A program made the position numbers and the translations under genes. A model generated the notes under the pieces. It saw only the letters and a list, made by a program, of their open reading frames with translations, was not told the origin of the DNA and searched no databases. 64,000 bases of DNA. It comes from Selaginella moellendorffii (lineage: Eukaryota; Streptophyta; Lycopodiopsida; Selaginellales; Selaginellaceae). Of this stretch, positions 1-10,474 are shown piece after piece (the stretch's first letter is position 1; every line of letters begins with the position of its first letter). The DNA lies in the NCBI RefSeq assembly GCF_000143415.4, contig NW_003314303.1:448566-512565 (forward strand). Reading direction: 5' to 3'.

Positions 1-3000
1 CCAGGAGCCAGAGCCTGTTGCTGAGGCCGTTCCCGGGCCAGAGGCCGTGCCTGAGGTTGCTGAGGAACCTGCCCAGGAGGTGGAACTGGCCGAGCCACTC
101 GTAGCTCAAGTACCAACTGCCACAGTGGATGCTGTCTTACCAGCACACAAGGAAATCGAGGCCGAAGAGAGCATAGAGCCGGCCGAGGTGGCTGTGGATG
201 ACCAGGTGGAGAATGTCGAGCCCAGGGAGAGTGCTTCAGTCGCGATCCTGGAGGAGGGAGAAAAGTTGGCGGTGCCAGAGATCGACAGTGGTGCACCGGA
301 TTCCATTGCTGCGACAGATCCCATGGTGGAGGACACACAGGGAGCATGTCCTGCCAGTGAAGACATTCACGAGCTTGTGGAAGAGGAGCAAACCAAAGTC
401 GATGTGCCACAGCAAGTTTCCGAACGCGAGGTCGAGCTTCCCATTCCAGTAGAAGAACTCCCAGAGTCGGCGAACGAAGTCGTCCAGGAGCCAGAGCCTG
501 TTGCTGAGGCCGTTCCCGGGCCAGAGGCCGTGCCTGAGGTTGCTGAGGAACCTGCCCAGGAGGTGGAACTGGCCGAGCCACTCGTAGCTCAAGTACCAAC
601 TGCCACAGTGGATGCTGTCTTACCAGCACACAAGGAAATCGAGGCCGAAGAGAGCATAGAGCCGGCCGAGGTGGCTGTGGATGACCAGGTGGAGAATGTC
701 GAGCCCAGGGAGAGTGGTTCAGTCGCGATCCTGGAGGAGGGAGAAAAGTTGGCGGTGCCAGAGATCGACAGTGGTGCACCTGATTCCATGCATGCGACAG
801 ATCCCATGGTGGAGGACACACAGGGAGCATGTCCTGCCAGTGAAGACATTCACGAGCTTGTGGAAAAGGAGCAAACCAAAGTCGATGTGCCACAGCAAGT
901 TTCCGAACGCGAGGTCGAGCTTCCCATTCCAGTAGAAGAACTCCCAGAGTCGGCAAACGAAGCCGTCCAGGAGCCAGAGCCTGTTGCTGAGGCCGTTCCC
1001 GGGACAGAGGCCGTGCCTGAGGCTGCTGAGGAACTTGCCCAGGAGGTGGAACTGGCCGAGCCACTCGTAGCTCAAGTACCAACGGCCACAGTGGATGCCG
1101 TCTTACCCGCACACGAGGAAATCGAGGCCGAAGAGAGCATAGAGCCGGCCGAGGGGGCTGTGGATGACCAGGTGGAGAATGTCGAGCCCAGGGAGAGTGC
1201 TTCAGTCGCGGTCCTGGAGGAGGGAGAAAAGTTGGCGGTGCCAGAGATCGAGAGTGGTGCACCGGATTCCATGCATGCAACAGATCCCATGGTGGAGGAC
1301 ACACAGGGAGCATGTCCTGCCAGTGAAGACATTCACGAGCTTGTGGAAGAGGAGCAAACCAAAGTCGATGTGCCACAGCAAGTTTCCGAACGCGAGGTCG
1401 AGCTTCCCATTCCAGTAGAAGAACTCCCAGAGTCGGCAAACGAAGTCGTCCAGGAGCCACAGCCTGTGGTTGAGGCCGTTCCCGGGACAGAGGCCGTGCC
1501 TGAGGCTGCTGAGGATCTTGCCCAGGAGGTGGAACTGGCCGAGCCACTCGTAGCTCAAGTACCAACTGCCACAGTGGATGCCGTCTTACCCGCACACGAG
1601 GAAATCGAGGCCGAAGAGAGCATAGAGCCGGCCGAGGGGGCTGTGGATGACCAGGTGGAGAATGTCGAGCCCAGGGAGAGTGCTTCAGTCGCGATCCTGG
1701 AGAAGGGAGAAAAGTTGGCGGTGCCAGAGATCGACAGTGGTGCACCGGATTCCATTTCTGCGACAGATCCCATGGTGGAGGACACACAGGGAGCATGTCC
1801 TGCCAGTGAAGACATTCACGAGCTTGTGGAAGAGGAGCAAACCAAAGTCGATGTGCCACAGCAAGTTTCCGAACGCGAGGTCGAGCTTCCCATTCCAGTA
1901 GAAGAACTCCCAGAGTCGGCAAACGAAGCCGTCCAGGAGCCAGAGCCTGTTGCTGAGGCCGTTCCCGGGCCAGAGGCCGTGCCTGAGGTTGCTGAGGAAC
2001 CTGCCCAGGAGGTGGAACTGGCCGAGCCACTCGTAGCTCAAGTACCAACTGCCACAGTGGATGCTGTCTTACCAGCACACAAGGAAATCGAGGCCGAAGA
2101 GAGCATAGAGCCGGCCGAGGTGGCTGTGGATGACCAGGTGGAGAATGTCGAGCCCAGGGAGAGTGGTTCAGTCGCGATCCTGGAGGAGGGAGAAAAGTTG
2201 GCGGTGCCAGAGATCGACAGTGGTGCACCTGATTCCATGCATGCGACAGATCCCATGGTGGAGGACACACAGGGAGCATGTCCTGCCAGTGAAGACATTC
2301 ACGAGCTTGTGGAAAAGGAGCAAACCAAAGTCGATGTGCCACAGCAAGTTTCCGAACGCGAGGTCGAGCTTCCCATTCCAGTAGAAGAACTCCCAGAGTC
2401 GGCAAACGAAGTCGTCCAGGAGCCAGAGCCTGTTGCTGAGGCCGTTCCCGGGACAGAGGCCGTGCCTGAGGCTGCTGAGGAACTTGCCCAGGAGGTGGAA
2501 CTGGCCGAGCCACTCGTAGCTCAAGTACCAACCGCCACAGTGGATGCTGTCTTACCAGCACACAAGGAAATCGAGGCCGAAGAGAGCATAGAGCCGGCCG
2601 AGGTGGCTGTGGATGACCAGGTGGAGAATGTCGAGCCCAGGGAGAGTGCTTCAGTCGCGATCCTGGAGGAGGGAGAAAAGTTGGCGGTGCCAGAGATCGA
2701 CAGTGGTGCACCGGATTCCATTTCTGCGACAGATCCCATGGTGGAGGACACACAGGGAGCATGTCCTGCCAGTGAAGACATTCACGAGCTTGTGGAAGAG
2801 GAGCAAACCAAAGTCGATGTGCCACAGCAAGTTTCCGAACGCGAGGTCGAGCTTCCCATTCCAGTAGAAGAACTCCCAGAGTCGGCAAACGAAGTCGTCC
2901 AGGAGCCACAGCCTGTGGCTGAGGCCGTTCCCGGGCCAGAGGCCGTGCCTGAGGCTGCTGAGGAACCTGCCCAGGAGGTGGAACTGGCCGAGCCACTCGT

Positions 3001-4800
3001 AGCTCAAGTACCAACCGCCACAGTGGATGCTGTCTTACCAGCACACAAGGAAATCGAGGCCGAAGAGAGCATAGAGCCGGCCGAGGTGGCTGTGGATGAC
3101 CAGGTGGAGAATGTCGAGCCCAGGGAGAGTGCTTCAGTCGCGATCCTGGAGGAGGGAGAAAAGTTGGCGGTGCCAGAGATCGACAGTGGTGCACCGGATT
3201 CCATTTCTGCGACAGATCCCATGGTGGAGGACACACAGGGAGCATGTCATGCCAGTGAAGACATTCACGAGCTTGTGGAAGAGGAGCAAACCAAAGTCGA
3301 TGTGCCACAGCAAGTTTCCGAACGCGAGGTCGAGCTTCCCATTCCAGTAGAAGAACTCCCAGAGTCGGCAAACGAAGTCGTCCAGGAGCCACAGCCTGTG
3401 GTTGAGGCCGTTCCCGGGACAGAGGCCGTGCCTGAGGCTGCTGAGGAACTTGCCCAGGAGGTGGAACTGGCCGAGCCACTCGTAGCTCAAGTACCAACTG
3501 CCACAGTGGATGCCGTCTTACCCGCACACGAGGAAATCGAGGCCGAAGAGAGCATAGAGCCGGCCGAGGGGGCTGTGGATGACCAGGTGGAGAATGTCGA
3601 GCCCAGGGAGAGTGCTTCAGTCGCGGTCCTGGAGGAGGGAGAAAAGTTGGCGGTGCCAGAGATCGAGAGTGGTGCACCGGATTCCATGCATGCAACAGAT
3701 CCCATGGTAGAGGACACACAGGGAGCATCTCCTGCCAGTGAAGACATTCACGAGCTTGTGGAAGAGGAGCAAACCAAAGTCGATGTGCCACAGCAAGTTT
3801 CCGAACGTGAGGTCGAGCTTCCCATTCCAGTAGAAGAACTCCCAGAGTCGGCGAACGAAGTCGTCCAGGAGCCACAGCCTGTGGCTGAGGCCGTTCCCGG
3901 GCCAGAGGCCGTGCCTGAGGCTGCTGTGGAACCTGCCGAGCCACTCGTAGCTCAAGTACCAACCGGCACAGTGGATGCCGTCTTGCCCGCACATGAGGAA
4001 ATCGAGGCCGAAGAGAGTATAGAGCCGGCTGAGGTGGCTGTGGATGAGCAGGTGGAGAATGTCGAGCCCAGGGAGAGTGCTTCAGTCGCGATCCTGGAGG
4101 AGGGAGAAAAGTTGGCGGTGCCAGAGTTCGAGAGTGGTGCACCGGATTCCATGCATGCGACAGAGCCCATGGTGGAGGACACACAGGGAGGATCTCCTGC
4201 CAGTGAAGACATTCACGAGCACGTGGAAGAGGAGGAAGTCAATGTCGAGAAGGGACAACAAGTTTCTGAGCGCGGGCTTGGGCTGGCATTCCGAGTAGAA
4301 GAACTCCCACAGGTGACGAACGAAGCCGTCCAGGAGCCAGAGACTGTTCTTGAGGCCGTTCCCGAGCGAGAGGCCGTGCCTGAGGCTGCTGAAGAGGCTG
4401 CCAAGGGGGTGGAACTGGCCGAGCCAGTCGCAGCTCAAGTACCAACCACCACAGTGGACGCCGTCTTACGTGCACACGATGAAATCAAGGAGGAAGAGAG
4501 CATGGAGCCGGGCGAGGTTGCTGTGAATGACCAGGTGGAGGTTGTCCAGCCCAGGGAGAGTGCTTCAGTCGCGATCGTGGAGGATGGAGAAAAGTCGGCG
4601 GTGCCAGAGATTGAGAGTGCTGCTCCAAATTCCACTCGTGCGTTAGATCCCGTGGTGGACACACAGGGAGCAGCTCCTGCCAGTGAAGACATTCCCGAGC
4701 AAGTGGAAGAGGTGGAAGCCAATGTCGAAGAGCCACAGCAAGTTGAGCTCGAGCTGCCTGTCGAGAATGTCCCATGGGAGGCTGTTCAGGAGGCTTGGGA
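1..4800 (+). repeat. In-frame tandem array, 483-bp unit, about 10 copies
   Basis: The same landmark recurs at 106, 589, 1072, 1555, 2038, 2521, 3004 and 3487 (exactly 483 bp apart), then at 3952 (465 bp, an 18-bp deletion) and 4435 (483 bp). Units vary in a few positions (SIAATD, SMHATD or SISATD; GPEAVPE or GTEAVPE) that are shuffled between copies, as expected from unequal crossing-over or gene conversion. Confidence 0.95.
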
Positions 4801-5206
4801 CATCCCAAAGCATGAATCTGGTATTCAGGCTTTTGAGCTGGTGGCTGCCGAAAAAGATGTTTCCTTTTCACCAGCAACGGCCAGAGGCGTTCGTGATCCG
4901 ACAGTTGACCCTTCTGGAGGAGGCGGTGGTGGCGGTGGCCTAGACATGAAAGTGAAGGATGAAAATCCATCTGGGGAATTCAGTGTTGTTGCAGTGACAA
5001 CAATGACATGGGCAGATGGTAAGGAGCAGGTTTTGGGAGCTGTTGCTGTTCATCACGTGAAGGTGTTGTCATCTACTCTAGATGACGATTCTTGGGAGGA
5101 AGTGGCAGCTTCCGAACAATATGAACCAAATGGTCTTGGTAGCAGTAATGGTGGGACTCACAAGTTGGATTTGAACATCATTGAGGACTATGCTGGAGGC
5201 AAATAG
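2..5206 (+). CDS. Acidic tandem-repeat protein, 5'-truncated by the window
   Basis: The frame is open from base 2, so the true start lies outside the window; the first possible initiator at 47 is a GTG inside a repeat and is not a start. About 1,735 residues are visible. Most is a tandem array of a 161-residue unit very rich in Glu, Val, Pro and Ala, with recurrent phrases such as VELPIPVEELPESANE and LAVPEIDSGAPDS. A non-repeated tail of about 130 residues follows: a Gly run (about 4915-4940), then TMTWADGK, a DSWEEVAASEQ segment and the end LDLNIIEDYAGGK. No signal peptide, membrane segment or catalytic motif is visible. The first eight units are nearly identical, while the last two diverge and one lacks six residues. 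Decayed copies of its 3' end lie at 6475-6835 and 8485-8612. I do not recognise the family; a low-complexity, probably disordered protein is all that can be said. Confidence 0.8.
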   Translation, partial: QEPEPVAEAVPGPEAVPEVAEEPAQEVELAEPLVAQVPTATVDAVLPAHKEIEAEESIEPAEVAVDDQVENVEPRESASVAILEEGEKLAVPEIDSGAPDSIAATDPMVEDTQGACPASEDIHELVEEEQTKVDVPQQVSEREVELPIPVEELPESANEVVQEPEPVAEAVPGPEAVPEVAEEPAQEVELAEPLVAQVPTATVDAVLPAHKEIEAEESIEPAEVAVDDQVENVEPRESGSVAILEEGEKLAVPEIDSGAPDSMHATDPMVEDTQGACPASEDIHELVEKEQTKVDVPQQVSEREVELPIPVEELPESANEAVQEPEPVAEAVPGTEAVPEAAEELAQEVELAEPLVAQVPTATVDAVLPAHEEIEAEESIEPAEGAVDDQVENVEPRESASVAVLEEGEKLAVPEIESGAPDSMHATDPMVEDTQGACPASEDIHELVEEEQTKVDVPQQVSEREVELPIPVEELPESANEVVQEPQPVVEAVPGTEAVPEAAEDLAQEVELAEPLVAQVPTATVDAVLPAHEEIEAEESIEPAEGAVDDQVENVEPRESASVAILEKGEKLAVPEIDSGAPDSISATDPMVEDTQGACPASEDIHELVEEEQTKVDVPQQVSEREVELPIPVEELPESANEAVQEPEPVAEAVPGPEAVPEVAEEPAQEVELAEPLVAQVPTATVDAVLPAHKEIEAEESIEPAEVAVDDQVENVEPRESGSVAILEEGEKLAVPEIDSGAPDSMHATDPMVEDTQGACPASEDIHELVEKEQTKVDVPQQVSEREVELPIPVEELPESANEVVQEPEPVAEAVPGTEAVPEAAEELAQEVELAEPLVAQVPTATVDAVLPAHKEIEAEESIEPAEVAVDDQVENVEPRESASVAILEEGEKLAVPEIDSGAPDSISATDPMVEDTQGACPASEDIHELVEEEQTKVDVPQQVSEREVELPIPVEELPESANEVVQEPQPVAEAVPGPEAVPEAAEEPAQEVELAEPLVAQVPTATVDAVLPAHKEIEAEESIEPAEVAVDDQVENVEPRESASVAILEEGEKLAVPEIDSGAPDSISATDPMVEDTQGACHASEDIHELVEEEQTKVDVPQQVSEREVELPIPVEELPESANEVVQEPQPVVEAVPGTEAVPEAAEELAQEVELAEPLVAQVPTATVDAVLPAHEEIEAEESIEPAEGAVDDQVENVEPRESASVAVLEEGEKLAVPEIESGAPDSMHATDPMVEDTQGASPASEDIHELVEEEQTKVDVPQQVSEREVELPIPVEELPESANEVVQEPQPVAEAVPGPEAVPEAAVEPAEPLVAQVPTGTVDAVLPAHEEIEAEESIEPAEVAVDEQVENVEPRESASVAILEEGEKLAVPEFESGAPDSMHATEPMVEDTQGGSPASEDIHEHVEEEEVNVEKGQQVSERGLGLAFRVEELPQVTNEAVQEPETVLEAVPEREAVPEAAEEAAKGVELAEPVAAQVPTTTVDAVLRAHDEIKEEESMEPGEVAVNDQVEVVQPRESASVAIVEDGEKSAVPEIESAAPNSTRALDPVVDTQGAAPASEDIPEQVEEVEANVEEPQQVELELPVENVPWEAVQEAWDIPKHESGIQAFELVAAEKDVSFSPATARGVRDPTVDPSGGGGGGGGLDMKVKDENPSGEFSVVAVTTMTWADGKEQVLGAVAVHHVKVLSSTLDDDSWEEVAASEQYEPNGLGSSNGGTHKLDLNIIEDYAGGK

Positions 5207-5239
5207 TTGTAGTGTGATTGTTTACGAACTTCATAATGG

Positions 5240-5733
5240 CCATAGCATTGGCTTTGCTATTGTGGAATGCATTTGAAGTTATCAAACTGCAAAGTCGGAC
5301 AAGCCAATCCAGATGTGTACCATTCTCTGCTCACATCATCAACGGGGTGCTGGAAGGCTACGATGGTTTCCGAAGCGTTGCTGAAGTGTAGGTGTAGAAC
5401 ATATTTTGCCGTGAGTCTGTTCCAAAAGGGGCGCTCAAGATAGAACTCTAACAGCAATAGAAACTGCAGAATGTTTTGCACAACGAAAATGCCAAAGTTG
5501 TACTCAAAAACTGCTACAATACACTGCCAGTCGGTGGGAAAATCATAATCACTGACCATCCGCACCAGAAGGCAGCCGTCGATCAAGATCTGAGGATGCT
5601 AGTTTTCACTGGAGGGAAGCAGAAGAGTACAAGCGAGTGGAAAGAGCTGCTCACGTCGCAAGGCTTCTCAAACGTCAACTTCAAACCTCTCCCCGCAGTC
5701 AAGTTTGCAGCTGTCATCGAGGCCGTCAAGTAA
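5240..5733 (+). pseudogene. O-methyltransferase pseudogene, copy 1
   Basis: This is a decayed copy of the intact gene at 8662-9784. The stretch 5255-5335 stitches together pieces of the first exon (the AKSDKPI and MCTI regions) with large internal deletions. At 5336-5393 the INGVLEGYDGF segment ends at an in-frame stop. From 5476 the last-exon homology resumes (VLKNCYNTLPVGGKIIITDH) and runs to the TAA at 5731-5733. The SAM-binding glycine motif and catalytic-His segment are lost or damaged, so no active enzyme is expected. Confidence 0.85.
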
Positions 5734-5837
5734 GAAAAGTCTCTGAATGCAATAAATCCTTTGTCATCTTGTTGGTGCACGCTCATATGGCCACCTACCA
5801 AGAGACCCATTCTTACTTCTCTAGGATGACCGGGTAT

Positions 5838-6112
5838 TGACGGCAACCCGAACCGGATGGACGTGATTGGGAAAGGCGAGCAAGTGCGTGAGGGCCAAAA
5901 GCGGAGCTTTTGGGTTTAGGGTAAGCCGACCCCAGTCCAACTCGTCTCCTAGGGGACATTCCCGGAGCAAAGCACAAGCCCCTGCTCACAAAAGCCGTGG
6001 CAAATGGAGCGTAAGCGATACAATGACGGGGACTCTTCCAGAGAGGAGGAGGTTTTATTGGAGCCCTCAAGAAGGAGGATACCACCAAAGCAATAGAGCT
6101 TCCTTAAAGAAC
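5838..6112 (+). pseudogene. Zinc-finger gene pseudogene (copy of 9912-10357)
   Basis: Nucleotide similarity to 9930-10357 is visible across GNPNR, IGKGEQV, the FPEQS segment, GKWSVS and the GDSS and EPSRRR regions, but in shifted frames with deletions. The CxxC pair and the second zinc-ligand half are gone. It sits between OMT and TIM21 remnants, in the same order as the intact cassette. Confidence 0.75.
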
Positions 6113-6139
6113 ATATAAAAACAAGAAAAGCCGCGGTAC

Positions 6140-6470
6140 CTTGTTTTACCATGGCTTTGTTAACTTATTATGTGTGCCAGCGTGGGAGAAAACACGTCCA
6201 CGATCAGGTACGTGAACTTCCAGGTCCAGTCTGTCTTTGGGCATCCCAATGTAGCATTACATGGTAGTACAGGACTTAACCTACTTTAAGGCTCACAGTG
6301 GAATAGTGGCATAATGGAGCTTTTGAGTGACACAGAAAAGAGAAAAATCTTACCTGACTGTCATGTTGACCCTGTCCAGGATCTTTGTACCTGAGAACGT
6401 TATCAGTGACAGTGAGTGACAAATGCAGGAGGAAAAAATATTTTCGAACGTAAAAAAGAAGTCAGTCACA
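6140..6470 (-). pseudogene. TIM21 3'-end pseudogene fragment
   Basis: Bases 6148-6260 match the last TIM21 exon (intact copy 10475-10636) with frame damage. Bases 6330-6440 match the region around exon 5 (10874-10922), including the flanking TGACAGTGAGTGACAA stretch. Exon 6 and all 5' exons are missing, so this is the truncated end of a duplicated cassette. Confidence 0.8.
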
Positions 6471-6474
6471 AGCA

Positions 6475-6835
6475 GCAACGCCCACAGACGTCTTGCCTGC
6501 ACACGACGAAATCAAGGAGTAAGAGAGCAATGAGGCAGGCGAGGCGGCTGTGGACGACCAGGTGGAGCATGCTGAGGTCGTGGAGGAGGAAAAAAAGGTG
6601 GCGTAGCCAGAGGCGGCGTGCTGGATTCCATGCATGCCACGGATCCCGTGGTGGAGGAGACACTGGCAGCAGCTCCTTGAAGACATTCCAGGTTTGGCCC
6701 TTTCACCAGCAACGGCCAGAGGCGTTCGTGATCTGACAGTTGACCTTTCTGCAGGAGGCGGTGGTGGCAGTGGCCTAGACATGAAAACAAAGGATGAAAA
6801 TCCATCTGGAGAATTGCCGTGACGACAATGACATG
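6475..6835 (+). pseudogene. Fragment of the acidic repeat-protein gene
   Basis: Bases 6480-6660 are a frameshifted piece of the last repeat units (AHDEIK-like, DDQVE-like, then a DPVVE-like stretch). Bases 6690-6830 match the unique tail (ATARGVRDLTVD, the Gly run and LDMKTKDENPSGE). It directly precedes another OMT remnant, repeating the gene order at 4.4-5.7 kb. Confidence 0.8.
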
Positions 6836-8010
6836 GGCAGGCTCATGGGAAAAGCATCTTTGAATTTGCTGCGAACGACCCTGTTTTTGCAGACTTATGG
6901 TTCGGATTTCTTAATAGCTTTGGTCACACCATCAACGGGGTGCTGGAAGGCTACGATGGTTTCCAAAGCGTTGCTCAAGTTCTTGTAGATGTTGGAGACG
7001 GCACTGGCCTGAGTGTGTCAAATATTGTGCAAGCCTTTCCACAAGTAAACTTTGATCTTCCACATACAATTGGAAGTTGTGCTGTGTTTTTGAACACTAA
7101 GGGTTTTTGTGCTGGAAACTGAATTGTTGGGCTTGCAAAATAATTCTACTAGATTGCTCACATCTACAGCTTGTTATGAAGTTTTCATTCCTCAAGAACG
7201 ATAGTGCTTAGGTGGTGCTTTAGAAAACAAAGATGGTTTGAAGTAGTTTGTAACTTTCTTTCTCATTAGGACATTTTTTTTATATACCTTGATGTAGGTT
7301 CTACTTGAAATGATTTCTTTTGAGCTACTACAGGGTGAAGGAGAGCTCAACATTGCCAGAGATGGATATCCAGGGCCAAGAACCAAAGTGGCACTCAAAA
7401 CTTTCACAGTTGGAACAACGAAAAAGCTAAGGCTGAAACTGTTACAGAGCAGGTGGGAAAATCCTAATCGTGGACCTGAAGAAAGGGAAAAGAAAACAGG
7501 GACCTAATGTCCTCTGCGTTGATGGCGGCAACTACATTGTTGACATGCTGCCTCTCTCCGCTGGCGCAGTCGGGCGATTGATGCGCTTGAGGATCGCCAT
7601 TGCTCGAGATCGTTCTCGTCGAGTTATACGAATCAGCATCTTCTTTATTTATTTGCTCTCTCCTTCGAGTTATACGAATCGGCATCTTCTTAATTTATTC
7701 GCTCTCTCCTTCGTTCTCGTCGAGTTATATGAATCGGCATCTTCTTTATTTCTTCGCTCTCTCCTTATACATCCTCTTCTTTTTTATAGATCCTTATTCT
7801 GTCGACCCCTTCTCGTGCCCTAATTGCTAAGGTGGCAGAAAAATATTCCGCGGATTTTCAATCCACACCAGAAGTCAGTCGGCGATCAAGACCTAATGAT
7901 GCTAGTTTTCACTGGAGGGAAGCAGAGGAGTGCAAGTGAGTAGCAGTTCGCATTTCAAGGTTTCTCAAATGTCAACTTCAAACCTCTCCCCACACGAGGC
8001 ATTCAAGTAA
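6836..8010 (+). pseudogene. O-methyltransferase pseudogene, copy 2, with insertion
   Basis: Bases 6840-7075 closely match exon 1 of the intact OMT from GKSIFEFAANDP through INGVLEGYDGF and VDVGDGTG, where the third Gly of the VDVGGGTG motif is Asp. Bases 7390-7475 carry the start of the last exon (HNW region) and 7854-8010 the remainder (LVFTGGKQRSASE). The two halves of that exon are separated by unrelated DNA at 7476-7853. The first third of the gene is absent. Downstream DNA (about 8175-8245) still resembles the 3' flank of the intact gene. Non-functional. Confidence 0.85.
7476..7853. repeat. Insertion in OMT copy 2, with a short tandem repeat
   Basis: This 378-bp segment has no counterpart in the intact OMT exon. 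At 7619-7770 it holds about three copies of a roughly 50-bp unit beginning CGAGTTATACGAATC (starts near 7620, 7666 and 7721) followed by a CATCTTCTT and GCTCTCTCCTT run. No terminal repeats or target duplication were found, so its origin is open. Confidence 0.6.
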
Positions 8011-8484
8011 GAAAAATCTTTGCATAATGGAGAAAGTCTCATTGTCAGCATCTTATGGCTAGCCTTAGTGATGACGGTGGAAGAGACTTTTGATGATGTT
8101 ATCATGAGGCAGGGATGCCAACTTATTGAAGTTCAGAGTGACATTAAGAAAGTTAAAGGTTCACCCACCAAGAGAAATCTGTAAAAGATCATACCAATAA
8201 GAATCCAACTGCTCTAAGATAATATCATCAGGTTGAGTATGGACCCTTACAAAAGAAGAGATTGCAAAGTAAGTTTTAAAATAAAGACTTCATCAAAAGT
8301 TATTGTTGATGGTGCAATGCCACTGGTGTTAACATTAGATTAGCATACCAAATCAGCTAGAAATAGAAAAACTGTACAATACAAGTTTTTCATTTCAAAG
8401 GGTGCATAATAAGAGAAGATCAAGCTTGCAAAGTTTGACCCGCAACTGCACTTTTCTATTTAACATTTTTTAAGTCTAAAATCC
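8011..8484. other. Gene-free stretch between cassette copies
   Basis: Bases 8175-8245 resemble the 3' flank of the intact OMT gene (compare 9840-9915). The rest is AT-rich sequence with no open frame or repeat that I can identify. Confidence 0.5.
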
Positions 8485-8612
8485 AGTGGCCCAGACATGA
8501 AAGCGAAGGATGAAAATCCATCGAGGGAGTTACTGTCAACAATGACATGGGCAGATGGTAAGGAGGAGGTTTCGGGAGCTGTTGGTGTCCATCACGTGAG
8601 GGTGTAACTCCG
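8485..8612 (+). pseudogene. Tail fragment of the acidic repeat-protein gene
   Basis: The stretch GPDMKAKDENPS, then TMTWADGKEEVSGA and VHHVRV, matches the unique C-terminal tail encoded at 4940-5075, with a small deletion and no continuation. It lies just upstream of the intact OMT gene and marks the left edge of the third cassette copy. Confidence 0.75.
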
Positions 8613-8661
8613 CCTTATAAAGGTCATAATCATTAAGTTTCCTATTGTGAACAACCTTACT

Positions 8662-9784
8662 ATGGAGGCGCTAGATAGCTATCATATGATGCTCTCTCTC
8701 GCTGAATCGTTTTCTACTCCATTTGTGATCAAGGCAATCATCAAACTGGGAATACCCAATATTCTGGCGAAGTCGGACAAGCCAATCCACGTTGATGAGA
8801 TGTGTACCATTCTCCAAGCTGCAACAGGCCAGGCTCACAACTCGGAAATTGTTCGAAGGCTCATGCAATCTCTTTGCAGGAAGAACATATTTGAAGAGCA
8901 GCCCGCTGGAGTCTTTGGGCACAACTCTCTATCGCGCTGGCTCATAGACGGCACTCCAAAATCGCTCGCATCCTTCTTCCTGTTGACAACCTCAGAGGCA
9001 GGGCAAGCTGCTTGGCACCATCTGCACGAACTGGCTTTGGAAGTGACTTCGTCTTCAACTTCTGCATTTGCTAAGGCTCATGGGAAAAGCATCTTTGAAT
9101 TTGCTGCGAACGACCCTGTTTTTGCAGACTTATGGTTCGGATTTCTTGATAGCTTTGGTCACATCATCATCAACGGGGTGCTGGAAGGCTACGATGGTTT
9201 CCAAAGCGTTGCTCAAGTTCTTGTAGATGTTGGAGGGGGCACTGGCCTGAGTGTGTCAAAGATTGTGCAAGCCTTTCCACACATCAAGGGAGTGAACTTT
9301 GATCTTCCACATACAATTGCAAGTGGCACTCAAAACTTTCCAGGTTCTCTCTCTCTCTCTCTCTCTCTAATCTTTCTTTGAAATTTAGGAGTAGAACATA
9401 TTGCTGGGGACATGTTTGAGTCCGTTCCAAAAGGGGATGCGATATACATGCAGGTGCGTGTAAGCTCAAGATAAAAGACCCTGAGAGCTTTAGAATCTGC
9501 AGAAAGTTTTGCACAATTGGAACGACGAAAAGGCTAAAGCTGTACTCAAAAACTGCTACAATGCACTGCCAGTCGGTGGGAAAATCATAATCGTGGACCA
9601 TATATTCGATCCACACCAGAAGGCAGTCGTCGATCAAGACCTGGGGATGCTAGTTTTCACTGGAGGGAAACAGAGGAGTGCAAGCGAGTGGAGAGAGCTG
9701 CTCGCGTCGCAAGGTTTCTCAAACGTCAACTTCAAACCTCTCCCCGCAGTCAAGTCTCAAGCTGTCATCGAGGCATTCAAGTAA
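8662..9784 (+). CDS. O-methyltransferase (COMT-like, SAM-dependent)
   Basis: Three exons: 8662-9343, 9389-9453 and 9503-9784, all with GT-AG introns; 342 residues, slightly short of the usual 350-370. The ATG at 8662 is the first in frame. The N-terminal dimerisation domain is followed by the SAM-binding motif LVDVGGGTG, the AGDMFESVP region and the LHNWNDE segment that carries the catalytic His in plant type-1 O-methyltransferases, then the C-terminal LVFTGGKQRSASEW segment. The family transfers methyl from S-adenosylmethionine to hydroxyls of phenolics, flavonoids or related small molecules in the cytosol; the substrate cannot be read from sequence. It is the only intact member of three local copies. 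The first intron carries a CT dinucleotide run. Confidence 0.9.
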
Positions 9785-9911
9785 CAAAGACCTCTGCATA
9801 ATGGACCAAGTCTCACCCATGAAAAAATAAATAAATAAATTCTGTAAGAGATCATACCCATCTCTAATAAGAATCCTGCTTCTCTAAGATAATAACCATC
9901 GGATAATAGTT

Positions 9912-10357
9912 ATGACCGTCTCGGAGGGCACGGCAACCCGAACCGGGTGGACGTGTCAGGAATGCAGGCGAGTGATTGGGAAAGGCGAGCAAGTCGTGGT
10001 GCGCGAGGGCCGAAAGCTGCGGTAAAAATCACTGACAAGTTATATATCATCTCTCCAAGGTGCCGCAACTTGGCATTTGCCAGATTCACACTCCACAAGG
10101 AGTGTTTCAAGGGAGCCGACCCTCGATCCCAGTCCAACTCGTATCTCACGGAGGGGAGATTCCCGGAGCAAAGCTTCCAAGCTCAAGCCCCTGCTCACAA
10201 AGGCCGCGGCAAATGGAGCGTGAGCGAGTACGGATACAAGGACGGGGACTCTTCCGGAGGAGCAGGAGGAGCGGCAAAGTCTTGCGGCTCCTCCAAATCC
10301 CTGGGGGGCATTGGAGCCCTCAAGGAGGAGGATACCACTACCACCACCAGGCAATAG
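9912..10357 (+). CDS. Small PARP-type-like zinc-finger protein
   Basis: Two exons, 9912-10021 and 10084-10357, joined by a 62-bp intron (donor GTAAAA, acceptor GCCAG); 127 residues. The first exon supplies a CQEC pair followed by IGKGEQVVVREGRKL, and the second a LHKEC pair, so C-x2-C plus H-x2-C zinc ligands assemble only after splicing. ADPRSQ and a conserved-looking GKWSVSEYGY segment follow, then a Gly/Ser/Lys tail. Small plant proteins with a CEECRR-type PARP-like finger of this layout exist, but their function is not established to my knowledge. A DNA- or protein-binding role is inference. The gene is convergent with TIM21, and a decayed copy lies at 5838-6112. Confidence 0.7.
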
Positions 10358-10474
10358 AGAGCTCCCTTAAAGAACCATTGATCATTCATCACTGTAGCTG
10401 AGATAATATAAGAACAGGAAAAGGAAAAGCAAAACTGTCCCGCGGTACCTTGCTTTACAGAAACCATGGCTTTG

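Noticed and set aside
106-4440. Repeated open frames of 86 and 118 residues on the minus strand and 84 residues on the plus strand over the repeat gene
   Set aside because: They recur with exactly the 483-bp period and follow from the biased codon content of the repeat; the long plus frame explains all of them.
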